Of a DNA stretch of 64,000 nt, positions 34,394 to 42,010 are shown piece by piece (positions within the stretch are counted from its first letter, which is position 1; each line of letters opens with the position of its first letter). The stretch is taken from the NCBI GenBank assembly GCA_026708015.1, contig JAPOVT010000023.1, positions 1 through 64,000 on the forward strand, in the 5' to 3' direction. The translations under genes were made by a program, and so were the position numbers. The stretch is from a bacterium. GTDB lineage: Bacteria; Actinomycetota; Acidimicrobiia; Acidimicrobiales; Bin134. The notes beneath the pieces were generated by a model. It saw only the letters and a list, made by a program, of their open reading frames with translations. It was not told the DNA's origin and did not search any database.

Positions 34394-35173
34394 ATGCTTC
34401 GAGTCGGTTTGATCGGTTGCGGGGCCATCGGTTCAGTGGTGGCCCGCGAGCTGTCGCAAGGTGCCGTCAAGGGGGCAGAGCTGACTGCGGTCTTCGATCT
34501 CGTGGTCGACCATCCGCTGAAGGTGGGGGAGCGGGACTCGCTGCTATCCCGATCTGATGTGGTGGTGGAGGCGGCCGGCCATGGGGCCCTCCGAGAACAC
34601 GGTGTGGCAATCCGGGAATCGGGGGCCGATCTGTTGGTGGTGAGCATTGGCGCCCTGGCCGACGATGACCTTGAGGTCCGATTGCGACGGGCCGAAGGCG
34701 GACGACTCTATCTATGTACCGGTGCCATCGGCGGATTCGACATACTGCGGGCGGCCATGCTCTTCGGACCGTTGGAGGAGGTGGCCATCACCAGCACCAA
34801 GCCCGCGGTGGCGCTGAGCCGCCCATGGATGGAGCAGACGGTGCAGGATGCTCTGGCCGGTGGGTCCGAGCCGGTGAAAGTTTTCGATGGTCCGGCTCGA
34901 GAAGCGTGTGCCTTGTTCCCAGAATCAGCCAACGTGACCGCCACCTTGTCGTTGGCCACCCTCGGGTTCGACCGTGTGCGGGTGCAAATGGTGGGCGACC
35001 CGGCAGTTACCCGGGTGCGGCACGTTGTGACCGCTTCGGGAGCGGCAGGCGCCTACGAGCTGTCATTCGAGAATGCCGCCTCCCCCGACAACCCCCGTAC
35101 CAGCGCGGTCACCGCCTATTCGGTGCTCCGGGCTGTCGGTGACATTCGCCGTCCCCCGGTTTCTTTTCTTTAG
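34394..35173 (+). CDS. Aspartate dehydrogenase family protein (NadX-like, DUF108)
   Basis: 259 residues. Rossmann start LRVGLIGCGAIGSVVARELS, then VVVEAAGHGALREHG and the substrate-domain features YLCTGAIGGFDILRAA (usual form SGAI.G.D.l), FPESANVTATLSLATLGFDR with N-V, and a C-terminal ENAASPDNPRTSAVTAYSVL, a close match to aspartate dehydrogenase (usual form N P ktS lta S). It interconverts L-aspartate and iminoaspartate/oxaloacetate with NAD(P). A TATTCT element about eight bases before the ATG suggests a leaderless transcript. Confidence 0.86.
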   Translation: MLRVGLIGCGAIGSVVARELSQGAVKGAELTAVFDLVVDHPLKVGERDSLLSRSDVVVEAAGHGALREHGVAIRESGADLLVVSIGALADDDLEVRLRRAEGGRLYLCTGAIGGFDILRAAMLFGPLEEVAITSTKPAVALSRPWMEQTVQDALAGGSEPVKVFDGPAREACALFPESANVTATLSLATLGFDRVRVQMVGDPAVTRVRHVVTASGAAGAYELSFENAASPDNPRTSAVTAYSVLRAVGDIRRPPVSFL

Positions 35174-35178
35174 GCAAG

Positions 35179-35306
35179 GTGCTGGACATGGTGATGGGGC
35201 TGCGGGTGTCGGCCGAAGTCGAGCGCATGGCCAAGACGGCGGCGAACTCGGGCTCGAGGCGTACCCCGAGTTCGTGCTGATGCCCGAGCCGAACGACTTG
35301 GACTAG
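35179..35306 (+). pseudogene. Frameshifted short coding remnant
   Basis: From GTG 35179 one frame reads VLDMVMGLRVSAEVERMAK, then ends early at 35280. Another frame picks up in the same place with LGLEAYPEFVLMPEPNDLD and stops at 35306. Joining them across one missing or extra base near 35245 gives a coherent ~42-residue peptide. Family not recognised. Could equally be chance in GC-rich DNA. Confidence 0.25.
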
Positions 35307-35307
35307 A

Positions 35308-36057
35308 TCAGGTGCAGGGCTCCCCGGGGGCGACCGCGGGGAGGCGTCCGGCCCGCATTGAGGTCACCGATGTACCGTCGGTCTCCCAGATCACCCGGTA
35401 GTCGGCGTCGGCTTCGTCAACGGGGACGTACTGGATGGAGTTTCCGGTGCCGTCGGCATAGGGGGACACCACGAGTCGTTCCCCGAACAACTCGTGAAGC
35501 TGGGCTTCGGTGCTGCCCACACTGGCTCCCGAGCGGGTGGTGATGCTCGGATTGGTGATATCGATCCGCTCGATGCTGCTGTTGTAAATCGTGAGCACCA
35601 CACCCGATGGCCCGCCCGCCGGGGCCAGCAGATAGCACCGGGGGGTGCCTTCTCCGGGGCCGCCGGTCCACAGGGTGGTGACCGCGTCGCCTGCCTCCTC
35701 CGGGGTCATGCCGAAGTAAACCGAGCCGAGTCCCACGGTGGTGAGCTTGTCGTCGCTGGTGAACGCCGGATCGTTGAGGTCCTCGGGCTCGGGCCGCTCC
35801 AGGGGCTCAGATGTCAGCACGGGCACCGGTGTGGACTCCTCAACCGGAGCGGGCGTGGACTCAACCTCTGGTGCCGGATCGGGCTCCTCTTCGACAGGTT
35901 CCTCTTCGACGGGCTCCTCGATGGGCGCCGGTGTGGAGATGGGTGCCGGCTCTTCGGCTGCTGGTTCCGGCGTTGCCTCATCGGCGGACTCGTCGTCGTT
36001 CCCGCAGGCCGCGAAGAGCAGAGCCAAGATGGCGATCAATGCTATAGAGCGTCGCAT
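35308..36057 (-). CDS. Lipoprotein with Pro/Glu-rich spacer, function unknown
   Basis: 249 residues. Signal peptide IALIAILALLFAAC with lipobox FAAC. A low-complexity linker rich in Glu, Pro, Thr and Val (about residues 25-90) follows, then a globular domain of about 150 residues starting SDDKLTTVGLGSVYFGMTPE. That segment resembles small secreted domains in which 'i.lG.s...v' precedes a helix that reads out a threshold (seen in many actinobacterial lipoproteins). Surface-anchored. No partner is evident. Confidence 0.75.
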   Translation of the reverse strand: MRRSIALIAILALLFAACGNDDESADEATPEPAAEEPAPISTPAPIEEPVEEEPVEEEPDPAPEVESTPAPVEESTPVPVLTSEPLERPEPEDLNDPAFTSDDKLTTVGLGSVYFGMTPEEAGDAVTTLWTGGPGEGTPRCYLLAPAGGPSGVVLTIYNSSIERIDITNPSITTRSGASVGSTEAQLHELFGERLVVSPYADGTGNSIQYVPVDEADADYRVIWETDGTSVTSMRAGRLPAVAPGEPCT

Positions 36058-36094
36058 GGCCCTCAGCGTAGTAGGAAGATCGGTTCGAGTCTTG

Positions 36095-36167
36095 TAGGCC
36101 GCCTGGGACTCGAACCCAGCACCTTGAGATTAAAAGTCTCCTGCTCTACCTGATGAGCTAGCGGCCC
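36095..36167 (-). tRNA. tRNA-Lys (TTT)
   Basis: Acceptor GGGCCGC pairs with GCGGCCT (one G-T pair), discriminator A. D-arm AGCTCATCAGGTAGAGC, anticodon loop CTTTTAA giving TTT, T-loop GGTTCGAGTCC. The 3' CCA is not encoded (CAA follows). Single gene, not in a cluster. Confidence 0.94.
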
Positions 36168-36219
36168 GCCGTCACTGTATCGCCCCCAGTCGGCGGCTTG
36201 GTCGGTAATATGCCCCACG

Positions 36220-36408
36220 GTGGAAGCCTGGGAAGCCCTGCTGGGCGATGTGGAGAGCGAGTTGATCGACGTGGAGGCGGTGCTCGCCGATCTCGACGAC
36301 CTCGATGCCTTGCGCCATCGGGTTCACGCCGCCCAAGCCGACGGAAGCATTCACCAGCGCCCGGTGCTCCAGCGCTGCGCCGAGCTGTTTCAGAGCAACG
36401 CCGGCTAG
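36220..36408 (+). CDS. Small acidic hypothetical protein, 62 aa
   Basis: GTG 36220. The acidic helical N-terminal half (WEALLGDVESELIDVEAVLA) is followed by a basic helix ending RCAELFQSNAG. Composition and codon bias look coding. It overlaps the convergent phosphatase stop by four bases. Resembles small actinobacterial proteins of unknown role; no domain recognised. Confidence 0.5.
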   Translation: MEAWEALLGDVESELIDVEAVLADLDDLDALRHRVHAAQADGSIHQRPVLQRCAELFQSNAG

Positions 36409-37010
36409 AGCAGGTCCGCCGCGGGCACCTGGATATCCACGCCCTCGAGGGGGTGGATCCGCTCTCCGGCAACCAGTTGGCCGTTGTCCACCGTTACCCA
36501 GCGGCCGCTCATGTTTGTGACCCGGCTGGGCGGGCAGCCCAAGTGGGCTTCCAGCGAGTAGATGACCCCTCCGTGGGTTACCACAACGGCCGATCGGTCG
36601 CCCACCACATCGGCCAACCGGTGGAGACCGGCCAACACCCGGGCCAATAAGGCGTCGTCTTGCTCCCAGCCCGGCGGCCGTCGACCGTCCTCCAAGAATC
36701 CGGGGTAGCGCTCTTCAATCTGCGCCCGGGTCAATCCGGAGAACTCCCGCACATCCCGCTCGATCAGCTCGGGAGCCGGGATCGGCGGATTGCAGCCCAG
36801 TGCTTCGGCAATGATCTCCGCGCTGACCCAGGATCGTTTCAGGGTGGACGAGGCCACCACAGCAGTTGGCTCGAGCCGGGCCGCCGCCTCTTCCGCCTGC
36901 TGGCGTCCCAGCTCTGACAGCGGGGGATCGGCTTGGCCTTGCCAGCGCCGGGACGCATTCCATTCCGACTGCCCGTGTCGGATCAGCAGCAAACGAGCCA
37001 CGGCTGTCAC
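36405..37010 (-). CDS. Histidine phosphatase family protein (phosphoglycerate mutase-like)
   Basis: 201 residues. LLLIRHGQSEWN holds the phospho-accepting histidine, STLKRSWVSAEII the arginine, and VVVTHGGVIYSLE the second catalytic histidine. It is the two-histidine fold used by many phosphatases of small metabolites; the substrate is unknown. The glutamate proton donor is in LIERDVREFSGL. Divergent from the MoaD-like gene. Confidence 0.88.
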   Translation of the reverse strand: MTAVARLLLIRHGQSEWNASRRWQGQADPPLSELGRQQAEEAAARLEPTAVVASSTLKRSWVSAEIIAEALGCNPPIPAPELIERDVREFSGLTRAQIEERYPGFLEDGRRPPGWEQDDALLARVLAGLHRLADVVGDRSAVVVTHGGVIYSLEAHLGCPPSRVTNMSGRWVTVDNGQLVAGERIHPLEGVDIQVPAADLL

Positions 37011-37071
37011 GGTAATGGGCGGGGCTTTTCAGACTGAGGCAGTGGCTGAGTATTCCCGTACAATTCTGTTT

Positions 37072-37308
37072 ATGGCCACGCTGCGCCTGTTCGCGCACGT
37101 CAGGGAGGCGGCTGGCACCGGCAAAGACGAAGTGCCCGGCGCCACTGTCGATCAGGTACTGGCTGCCGCCGCTGATCGCTACGGAACGGCGTTTGCCGAG
37201 CAGCTTCAGATTTGCCGGGTGTGGTTGAACGGCGAGCCGGCCACCGGGGCTGAGCCTGTGGCCGACGGCGACGAGGTGGCCGTGCTGCCTCCCGTCTCCG
37301 GGGGTTAG
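37072..37308 (+). CDS. MoaD/ThiS-family sulfur carrier protein
   Basis: 78 residues, beta-grasp fold: ATLRLFAHVREAAGTGKDEV, then GDEVAVLPPVSGG with the terminal diglycine that is adenylated and thiocarboxylated. This is the molybdopterin synthase small subunit pattern. No moaE or thiamine gene is beside it, so its pathway is not confirmed by context. The longer open frame from 36790 is a shadow of the divergent gene. Confidence 0.85.
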   Translation: MATLRLFAHVREAAGTGKDEVPGATVDQVLAAAADRYGTAFAEQLQICRVWLNGEPATGAEPVADGDEVAVLPPVSGG

Positions 37309-37372
37309 TGTCTCTTGGCCATGCCAGTTCCTTGTTTGGCGGGCAACGTCGCCCGAAGCAGAGTGTGATGCC

Positions 37373-38587
37373 ATGACGCACAACGTGGCGATCTTGTCGC
37401 TGCACACGTCGCCGTTGATGCAGCCCGGTGCAGGCGACAGCGGCGGCATGAACGTTTACGTCCGGGAGATGGCCGCCGCCTTGGCCCACGCGGGCTGCGA
37501 GTGCCGGGTTTACGTGCGTCGGTCCCACCACGGGCTGCCCGATGAGGTGGCCATCGAGCCGGGGGTGACCGTAGTTCACATTGATGCCGGATCCCCCGAC
37601 CTGCGCAAAGAGGAGCTGTTCGGGGTGCTAGACCAGTTCGCCGATGGCGTGCTGTCCGACTTCCGGCGCCACCGGCACCCCGACGTTATCCACGCCAACT
37701 ACTGGCTGTCCGGGGTGGCTGGCCACCGGGTCAAGCATGTGGTGGAGGTGCCGCTAGCGGTGACCTTTCACACGCTGGCCCGAGTGAAGGCGGCCACTGG
37801 CGACCCTGAGTCAGAACACCGGGCCCAGGCCGAAACCGAGGTGATCGGCTGCGCCGATGCGGTCATTGCGTCCTGCGAACCGGAAGCCCAGCAACTGCGA
37901 GAGTTCTACGATGCTCCGCCTGAGCGGATTGAGCTCGCTCCGCCGGGAGTGGAACACGCGCTGTTCTCCCCCGGAGATCGCGAAGGCGCCCGCACTGCCC
38001 TGGGATTGGGCCGGGGCCCGGTCCTGCTCTTTGTGGGCCGGATTCAGCCGTTGAAACGGCCCCTGGTTGCGGTCGAGACGCTGGCCCGTCTGGCTCGCGA
38101 GGATGCCCGCCTCCTGGTGGTTGGCGGGCCCAGCGGCACCGAGGGCGAGGACGAGTATCAGCGCCTCCAAGACCGCATTCACACCTTGGGCCTCGAGGAG
38201 CAGGTGACATTGGTTCCCCCCCGGCCTCACCACTGGCTGTCCACCTACTACCGGGCCGCCGACGTGGTTCTGGTTCCGAGCCGCAGCGAGTCCTTCGGAC
38301 TGGTGGCCCTGGAGGCGGCGGCCAGTGGTACCCCGGTGGTGGCCGCGCCCGTGGGCGGTTTGCGCTCGATCGTGGACCATGGCCGAACCGGATTCTTGGT
38401 GGACGATCCCACCGCCGAGGCGTTCGCCGCTCACACGGCCACCCTTATCGACAACCCGCTGCTGGCCGCCGAGACGGCCATGAATGCGGCCGAGCGAGCT
38501 CGTTCGTATTCCTGGGCGGCCATGGCCCGCTCGTTGCGAGCCACGTACCGAAGGGTCCAGTCCCGAGTGCCTGTCTATTGCACATGA
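37373..38587 (+). CDS. mshA: MshA-like D-inositol-3-phosphate glycosyltransferase
   Basis: 404 residues, GT4 family. ILSLHTSPLMQPGAGDSGGM (N-terminal donor/acceptor loop typical of MshA), HANYWLSGVAGHRV, LLFVGRIQPLKRP, and the E-x7-E motif in SESFGLVALEAAASGTPVVA. It transfers GlcNAc to inositol-phosphate, the first committed step of mycothiol synthesis, found in Actinobacteria. Its stop codon falls in the first copy of an 18-base repeat. Confidence 0.88.
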   Translation: MTHNVAILSLHTSPLMQPGAGDSGGMNVYVREMAAALAHAGCECRVYVRRSHHGLPDEVAIEPGVTVVHIDAGSPDLRKEELFGVLDQFADGVLSDFRRHRHPDVIHANYWLSGVAGHRVKHVVEVPLAVTFHTLARVKAATGDPESEHRAQAETEVIGCADAVIASCEPEAQQLREFYDAPPERIELAPPGVEHALFSPGDREGARTALGLGRGPVLLFVGRIQPLKRPLVAVETLARLAREDARLLVVGGPSGTEGEDEYQRLQDRIHTLGLEEQVTLVPPRPHHWLSTYYRAADVVLVPSRSESFGLVALEAAASGTPVVAAPVGGLRSIVDHGRTGFLVDDPTAEAFAAHTATLIDNPLLAAETAMNAAERARSYSWAAMARSLRATYRRVQSRVPVYCT

Positions 38588-38625
38588 CGCCGCCGATGGC
38601 CTGTAACCCTGTCTATTGCACATGA
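38584..38625 (+). CDS. Mini-ORF bridging mshA and ybjN-like gene
   Basis: ATG 38584 overlaps the mshA stop (ATGA). The 13-residue peptide MTPPMACNPVYCT ends at a TGA overlapping ATG 38622 of the next gene. The last residues PVYCT and the stop repeat the end of MshA, because cctgtctattgcacatga occurs at 38570-38587 and again at 38608-38625. Looks like a duplicated junction retaining stop/start overlaps. Confidence 0.35.
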   Translation: MTPPMACNPVYCT

Positions 38626-39077
38626 TTCTGCGGCCTGAGGAGTTGGCCGCCTTGGAGTCGGACATCGACGCCTGGTTGGACGATCAACTCCACACCAATC
38701 CGACAGTGTTGACGGTGGACCGAGGGGAGCCTGGCCAGCGCCGCTGGTACGTGCGGATGGTGGGGGAGGAGAAGACGGTGTCCACCGTTTGGTTCACCCT
38801 CGGCCAACGGCAACTGCACTGCGAGTGCCACTTCATGCCCGCGCCCGAGGAGAACGAGGCCCGGCTGTACGAGTATCTGTTGCGGCGCAACCGCGAGCTG
38901 GTCGGGTTGCGCTTCGCCATCGGGGTGGAGGATGCCGTGTTCCTGGTGGCCGAACGGCCGGCCCACACGGTTACCGAAGCGGAGATAGACCAGCTTTTGG
39001 GATCGTTCTATGCCCACTCGGAGCGGTGGTTCAGGCCCTGCATGCGTATCGGCTATGCCACTCGATTCAAGAATTAG
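38622..39077 (+). CDS. YbjN domain-containing protein
   Basis: About 151 residues. WYVRMVGEEKTVSTVWFTLG and LHCECHFMPAPEENEARLYEYL fit the YbjN fold seen in type III-chaperone-like proteins. In actinobacteria this gene commonly follows mshA, suggesting a link with mycothiol or redox biology, but its function is not known. ATG 38622 is preferred over TTG 38616. ATG overlaps the preceding mini-ORF stop. Confidence 0.8.
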   Translation: MILRPEELAALESDIDAWLDDQLHTNPTVLTVDRGEPGQRRWYVRMVGEEKTVSTVWFTLGQRQLHCECHFMPAPEENEARLYEYLLRRNRELVGLRFAIGVEDAVFLVAERPAHTVTEAEIDQLLGSFYAHSERWFRPCMRIGYATRFKN

Positions 39078-39145
39078 AGCTTTTAATATATTCTAGTTGA
39101 TATCAGTATATTTAATGTATAGATTCCTCGTGTGGTGCTCCTGGT

Positions 39146-39191
39146 CGGTGGGGGTGATCGGGGAAGTCCTCCCACCGGCCAGTGCTTTTTT
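39146..39191 (+). terminator. Candidate intrinsic terminator after the ybjN-like gene
   Basis: CGGTGGG (39146-39152) pairs with CCCACCG (39171-39177) over an 18-base loop, and TTTTTT follows at 39186-39191, nine bases beyond the stem. The loose spacing weakens the call. Confidence 0.35.
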
Positions 39192-39212
39192 GTCCGACGG
39201 CACCGCCTCTGG

Positions 39213-39226
39213 CCTGCTATAGCAGG
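39213..39226. promoter_or_regulatory. Perfect 14-bp palindrome before proC
   Basis: CCTGCTATAGCAGG, perfectly self-complementary, ends three bases before the GTG start of proC. It also contains a TATAGC stretch. It could be an operator or a start-codon-occluding hairpin; no regulator is identified. Confidence 0.3.
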
Positions 39227-39229
39227 GAG

Positions 39230-40024
39230 GTGGCATTTCGACTGCAACTCATCGGCGGGGGTCGTATGGGTGAAGCCTTGCTCGGCGGCCTTCTGGCCGG
39301 CGGATGGGCTCAACCCGGCGAGCTGGCTGTCGTGGAAATGATCGCTGATCGCCGAGCAAAGTTGGCCGATCGCTTCAGCGGGGTGACGGTGACCGACCAC
39401 CCTGTCGAGCGGGCCGATGCGGTGCTGGCGGTCAAGCCTGACGATGCCGCCTCCGCCGGGGACAGCCTCAACAAGGCCGGGGTGAGCCGGGTTCTCAGCA
39501 TTGCGGCCGGGGTCACCACCACGTCGTTGGAGTCGGTTCTGGGTGAAGAGGCCCGAGTGGTTCGAGCCATGCCCAACACTCCTGCGTTGGTAGGGGCTGG
39601 TGCGGCGGCTATCGCCCCGGGCCGTCATGCCGCCGAGGAGGATCTCGTTTGGGCTACGGGAATCCTCGAAGCAGTGGGCACGGTGGTGGTGTGCGAGGAG
39701 CAAATGCTCGACGCGGTCACCGGGCTGTCCGGCTCCGGGCCTGCCTATGTGTTTTGGCTGGCGGAGACATTGACGGCCGCGGGCGTAGGGGTTGGCCTTT
39801 CCCCTGACATGGCTGGTGCCCTCACCCGGCAAACTCTCCTCGGGGCGGCCCGGCTGTTGACCGAGTCGGGGGAGCCTCCCGCCGATCTGCGGGCCGCGGT
39901 TACGTCGCCGGGGGGTACCACTGCCCGGGGGATCGCCGAGCTGGAAGCCCGCGGGGCGGCCGCCGCGTTCATCGCCGCAGTTGCCGCCGCCACCGAGCGC
40001 AGCCGCGAACTGGGTGCTTCCTGA
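39230..40024 (+). CDS. proC: Pyrroline-5-carboxylate reductase
   Basis: 264 residues from GTG 39230. Rossmann start QLIGGGRMGEALLGGLLAGG, AVKPDDAASAGDSL, RVVRAMPNTPALVGAGAAAI (P5CR signature) and the dimer helix DAVTGLSGSGPAYVFWLAE with TSPGGTTARGIAELE. It reduces pyrroline-5-carboxylate to proline with NAD(P)H. An AGGGAGG motif overlaps the start closely, so the real initiator may be slightly different. Confidence 0.92.
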   Translation: MAFRLQLIGGGRMGEALLGGLLAGGWAQPGELAVVEMIADRRAKLADRFSGVTVTDHPVERADAVLAVKPDDAASAGDSLNKAGVSRVLSIAAGVTTTSLESVLGEEARVVRAMPNTPALVGAGAAAIAPGRHAAEEDLVWATGILEAVGTVVVCEEQMLDAVTGLSGSGPAYVFWLAETLTAAGVGVGLSPDMAGALTRQTLLGAARLLTESGEPPADLRAAVTSPGGTTARGIAELEARGAAAAFIAAVAAATERSRELGAS

Positions 40025-40162
40025 GCCCGCGAGAAGCACACTCGAAGCCGGTTACGACAAGGTGAATCCACGATTTCCTAGTTCTTTCGGAAGCGGGGTG
40101 GCACTCGGCGGGCAGTGCCGCGTAAGGTGAGCGGCGCACAGCGGAGTGAGGGGTGTGTTGGC

Positions 40163-40357
40163 ATGGCAAAGCCAGAAGGGCGGGACAAACTCATGACTGT
40201 GGCAGAGGTTGCTGCCCTCATGAGAGTCTCAACAATGACGGTGTATCGGCTGATTAAAGCCCGAGACCTTCCTGCTGTGAGGATCGGCAAGTCGTACCGA
40301 TTGCGCGAGGGCGACGTCGACAGCTATCTGGCCAGTCGCTATACCCAGGCGGGTTGA
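40163..40357 (+). CDS. Excisionase/BldC-like helix-turn-helix protein
   Basis: 64 residues. LMTVAEVAALMRVSTMTVYR is a MerR/excisionase-type helix-turn-helix, followed by LIKARDLPAVRIGKSYRL, the wing. No effector domain. Single-domain proteins like this act as DNA-binding regulators; in actinobacteria BldC is the best known. It lies just upstream of the heme operon; its stop overlaps a TTG-initiated mini-ORF. Confidence 0.82.
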   Translation: MAKPEGRDKLMTVAEVAALMRVSTMTVYRLIKARDLPAVRIGKSYRLREGDVDSYLASRYTQAG

Positions 40358-40398
40358 CGCTGCCCCAAGAATTCTCCGCTGCGTTAGGCAAGCAATGA
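40354..40398 (+). CDS. Mini-ORF bridging the HTH gene and the SAM hydrolase gene
   Basis: TTG 40354 overlaps the HTH stop (TTGA). After 14 codons its TGA overlaps ATG 40395 of the SAM hydrolase. The sequence TGACGCTGC occurs at both ends (40355 and 40396), as in a duplicated junction. Weak, since TTG starts are common in GC-rich DNA. Confidence 0.25.
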   Translation: MTLPQEFSAALGKQ

Positions 40399-41258
40399 CG
40401 CTGCGGTACGACACCATCTCGTTCCTGTCGGACTACGGGTTGGGCGATGAATTCGTCGGCGTGGTGAAGTCGGTGATCCGCTCGATTGCTCCGGAGGTTG
40501 CGGTGGTGGACATCACCCACGACATCGCCCCCCACGATGTGCGGGCCGGAGGCCTGGCCTTGGCCCGCAGTGCCCAGTATCTGGTGCCCGGCGTCGTGCT
40601 GGCCGTTGTCGACCCCGGTGTGGGCGGCACTCGGCGAGCGGTGGCGGTAGAGGTGGGCGAGGGAACCTCGGTGCTGGTCGGCCCCGACAACGGACTGCTG
40701 GCCCCGGCCGTGGCCATGGTGGGAGGTGCCTCTCGTGCGGTGGAGCTCACCGCCGAGGGCTATCACCTCGCTTCTCCTGGTCCCACCTTTGCCGGGCGAG
40801 ATGTGTTCGCCCCCACTGCTGCCCACCTTTGTCTGGGCATCGACCTCGAAGATGTGGGGACCCCAATCCCGGTGCATTCCCTGGTGCCCGGCGTGGTACC
40901 GGTAAGCCGGACCGATGGCGACCAGATCCACGCCGAGGTGCTGTGGATTGACCGGTTCGGCAACTTGCAGCTCAATCTGGATCCCACCGAGCTGGAGCCG
41001 CTGGGGGCCGCCCTCCGGCTCACTGCTGGCGACATAGGCCGCAACGCGATCCGAGTCAACAGCTACAGCGACCTGGAGAGTGGTGAATTGGGGGTGCTGG
41101 TAGACTCCTATGGCTTGGTGGCCATCGCCGTCAACCGGGGATCAGCGGCAATGGAGTTGAGCTGCGTAGAGGGAGACTCCATCACCATTGAGTCCGGTGG
41201 ACCTGCTCCGGCCACCCCGGTCCAACTGCAACCCAAACGATCGGACGAACTGGCATGA
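40395..41258 (+). CDS. S-adenosyl-L-methionine hydrolase (DUF62, SAM hydroxide adenosyltransferase)
   Basis: 287 residues. FLSDYGLGDEFVGVVKSVI, VVDITHDIAPHDVRAGG, AVVDPGVGGTRR, VGPDNGLLAP and FAGRDVFAPTAAHL match the SAM hydroxide adenosyltransferase family that cleaves SAM to adenosine and methionine. The halogenase-specific loop of fluorinases is absent, so this is the hydrolase type. In the siroheme/heme operon it may remove surplus SAM or help recycle products of the CobA methyltransferase. Overlaps the next gene by four bases. Confidence 0.87.
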   Translation: MTLRYDTISFLSDYGLGDEFVGVVKSVIRSIAPEVAVVDITHDIAPHDVRAGGLALARSAQYLVPGVVLAVVDPGVGGTRRAVAVEVGEGTSVLVGPDNGLLAPAVAMVGGASRAVELTAEGYHLASPGPTFAGRDVFAPTAAHLCLGIDLEDVGTPIPVHSLVPGVVPVSRTDGDQIHAEVLWIDRFGNLQLNLDPTELEPLGAALRLTAGDIGRNAIRVNSYSDLESGELGVLVDSYGLVAIAVNRGSAAMELSCVEGDSITIESGGPAPATPVQLQPKRSDELA

Positions 41259-41344
41259 GACCCGGAACAACCATCGCCATCGCCATCTTGTTGTTGGCCA
41301 TTCTCATCGCGGCGGTCATTCAGCTGTTTGTGCTGGCTCGTTAG
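41255..41344 (+). CDS. Tiny single-span membrane peptide (29 aa)
   Basis: ATG 41255 overlaps the SAM hydrolase stop (ATGA); TAG at 41342-41344. After MRPGTT there is one hydrophobic stretch, mostly Ile, Leu and Ala, followed by a basic end. It has a positive N-terminus and length for one helix. It is inserted between the SAM hydrolase and the siroheme synthase gene with 12 bases before the latter. Conservation unknown; the overlap and the composition support it. Confidence 0.5.
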   Translation: MRPGTTIAIAILLLAILIAAVIQLFVLAR

Positions 41345-41356
41345 CGGAGCACGGCC

Positions 41357-41992
41357 ATGCCTATCGACGAAGTGCTCTATCCGGTGAACCTCCGGGTTCG
41401 CGGCCACCGCTGCCTGGTGGTGGGCGGAGGAAAGGTGGCGCTGGCCAAGGTTGACGGGCTGCTGGAAGCGGGGGCGGTGGTTGAGGTGATCGCCCCGGAA
41501 GTGGTTGTCGAATTGGATGACCGTTCCGACATTGCCGTGCATCGCCGGGCCTACCGGTCTGGCGACGTGGAAGGCTACCGGCTGGTGGTGGCGGCCACGG
41601 GCCGAGCCGAAGTGGATGCCGAGGTTTACCGCGACGGTGAAGCAGCCGGGGTGTGGGTGAACAGCGCCGACGACCCCGACCACTGCTCGTTCACCCTGCC
41701 CAGCAGACTGCGCCGAGGACCGCTGTTGGTGACCTGCTCTACGGGAGGGCACAGTCCGGCCCTGTCACGCTGGCTCCGCCAACGATTGGAACACGAGATC
41801 GGCCCCGAATACCAGACCCTGTTGTGCCTGCTCAGCGAAGCGCGGGAAAGGATTCGGGCCGAGGGGATGCACACCGAGGGCCTGGCTTGGCAAGATGTAT
41901 TGGATTCGGGGATGCTGGAGTTGATCCGCTCCGGTGAAACCGGACAAGCGCAAGCAAAGATCGACCGCTTGGTCGACAACACCTTGATGTAG
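41357..41992 (+). CDS. Siroheme synthase N-terminal domain protein (precorrin-2 dehydrogenase/ferrochelatase)
   Basis: 211 residues. YPVNLRVRGHRCLVVGGGKVA with the NAD-binding glycines, VNSADDPDHCSFTLPSRLRR and TGGHSPALSRWLRQRLE match CysG-N/Met8 proteins that oxidise precorrin-2 and insert iron to give siroheme. The methyltransferase that supplies precorrin-2 is the CobA half of the gene at 44164. Confidence 0.87.
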   Translation: MPIDEVLYPVNLRVRGHRCLVVGGGKVALAKVDGLLEAGAVVEVIAPEVVVELDDRSDIAVHRRAYRSGDVEGYRLVVAATGRAEVDAEVYRDGEAAGVWVNSADDPDHCSFTLPSRLRRGPLLVTCSTGGHSPALSRWLRQRLEHEIGPEYQTLLCLLSEARERIRAEGMHTEGLAWQDVLDSGMLELIRSGETGQAQAKIDRLVDNTLM

Positions 41993-42010
41993 GCGAAAGT
42001 CTGGCAAAAC

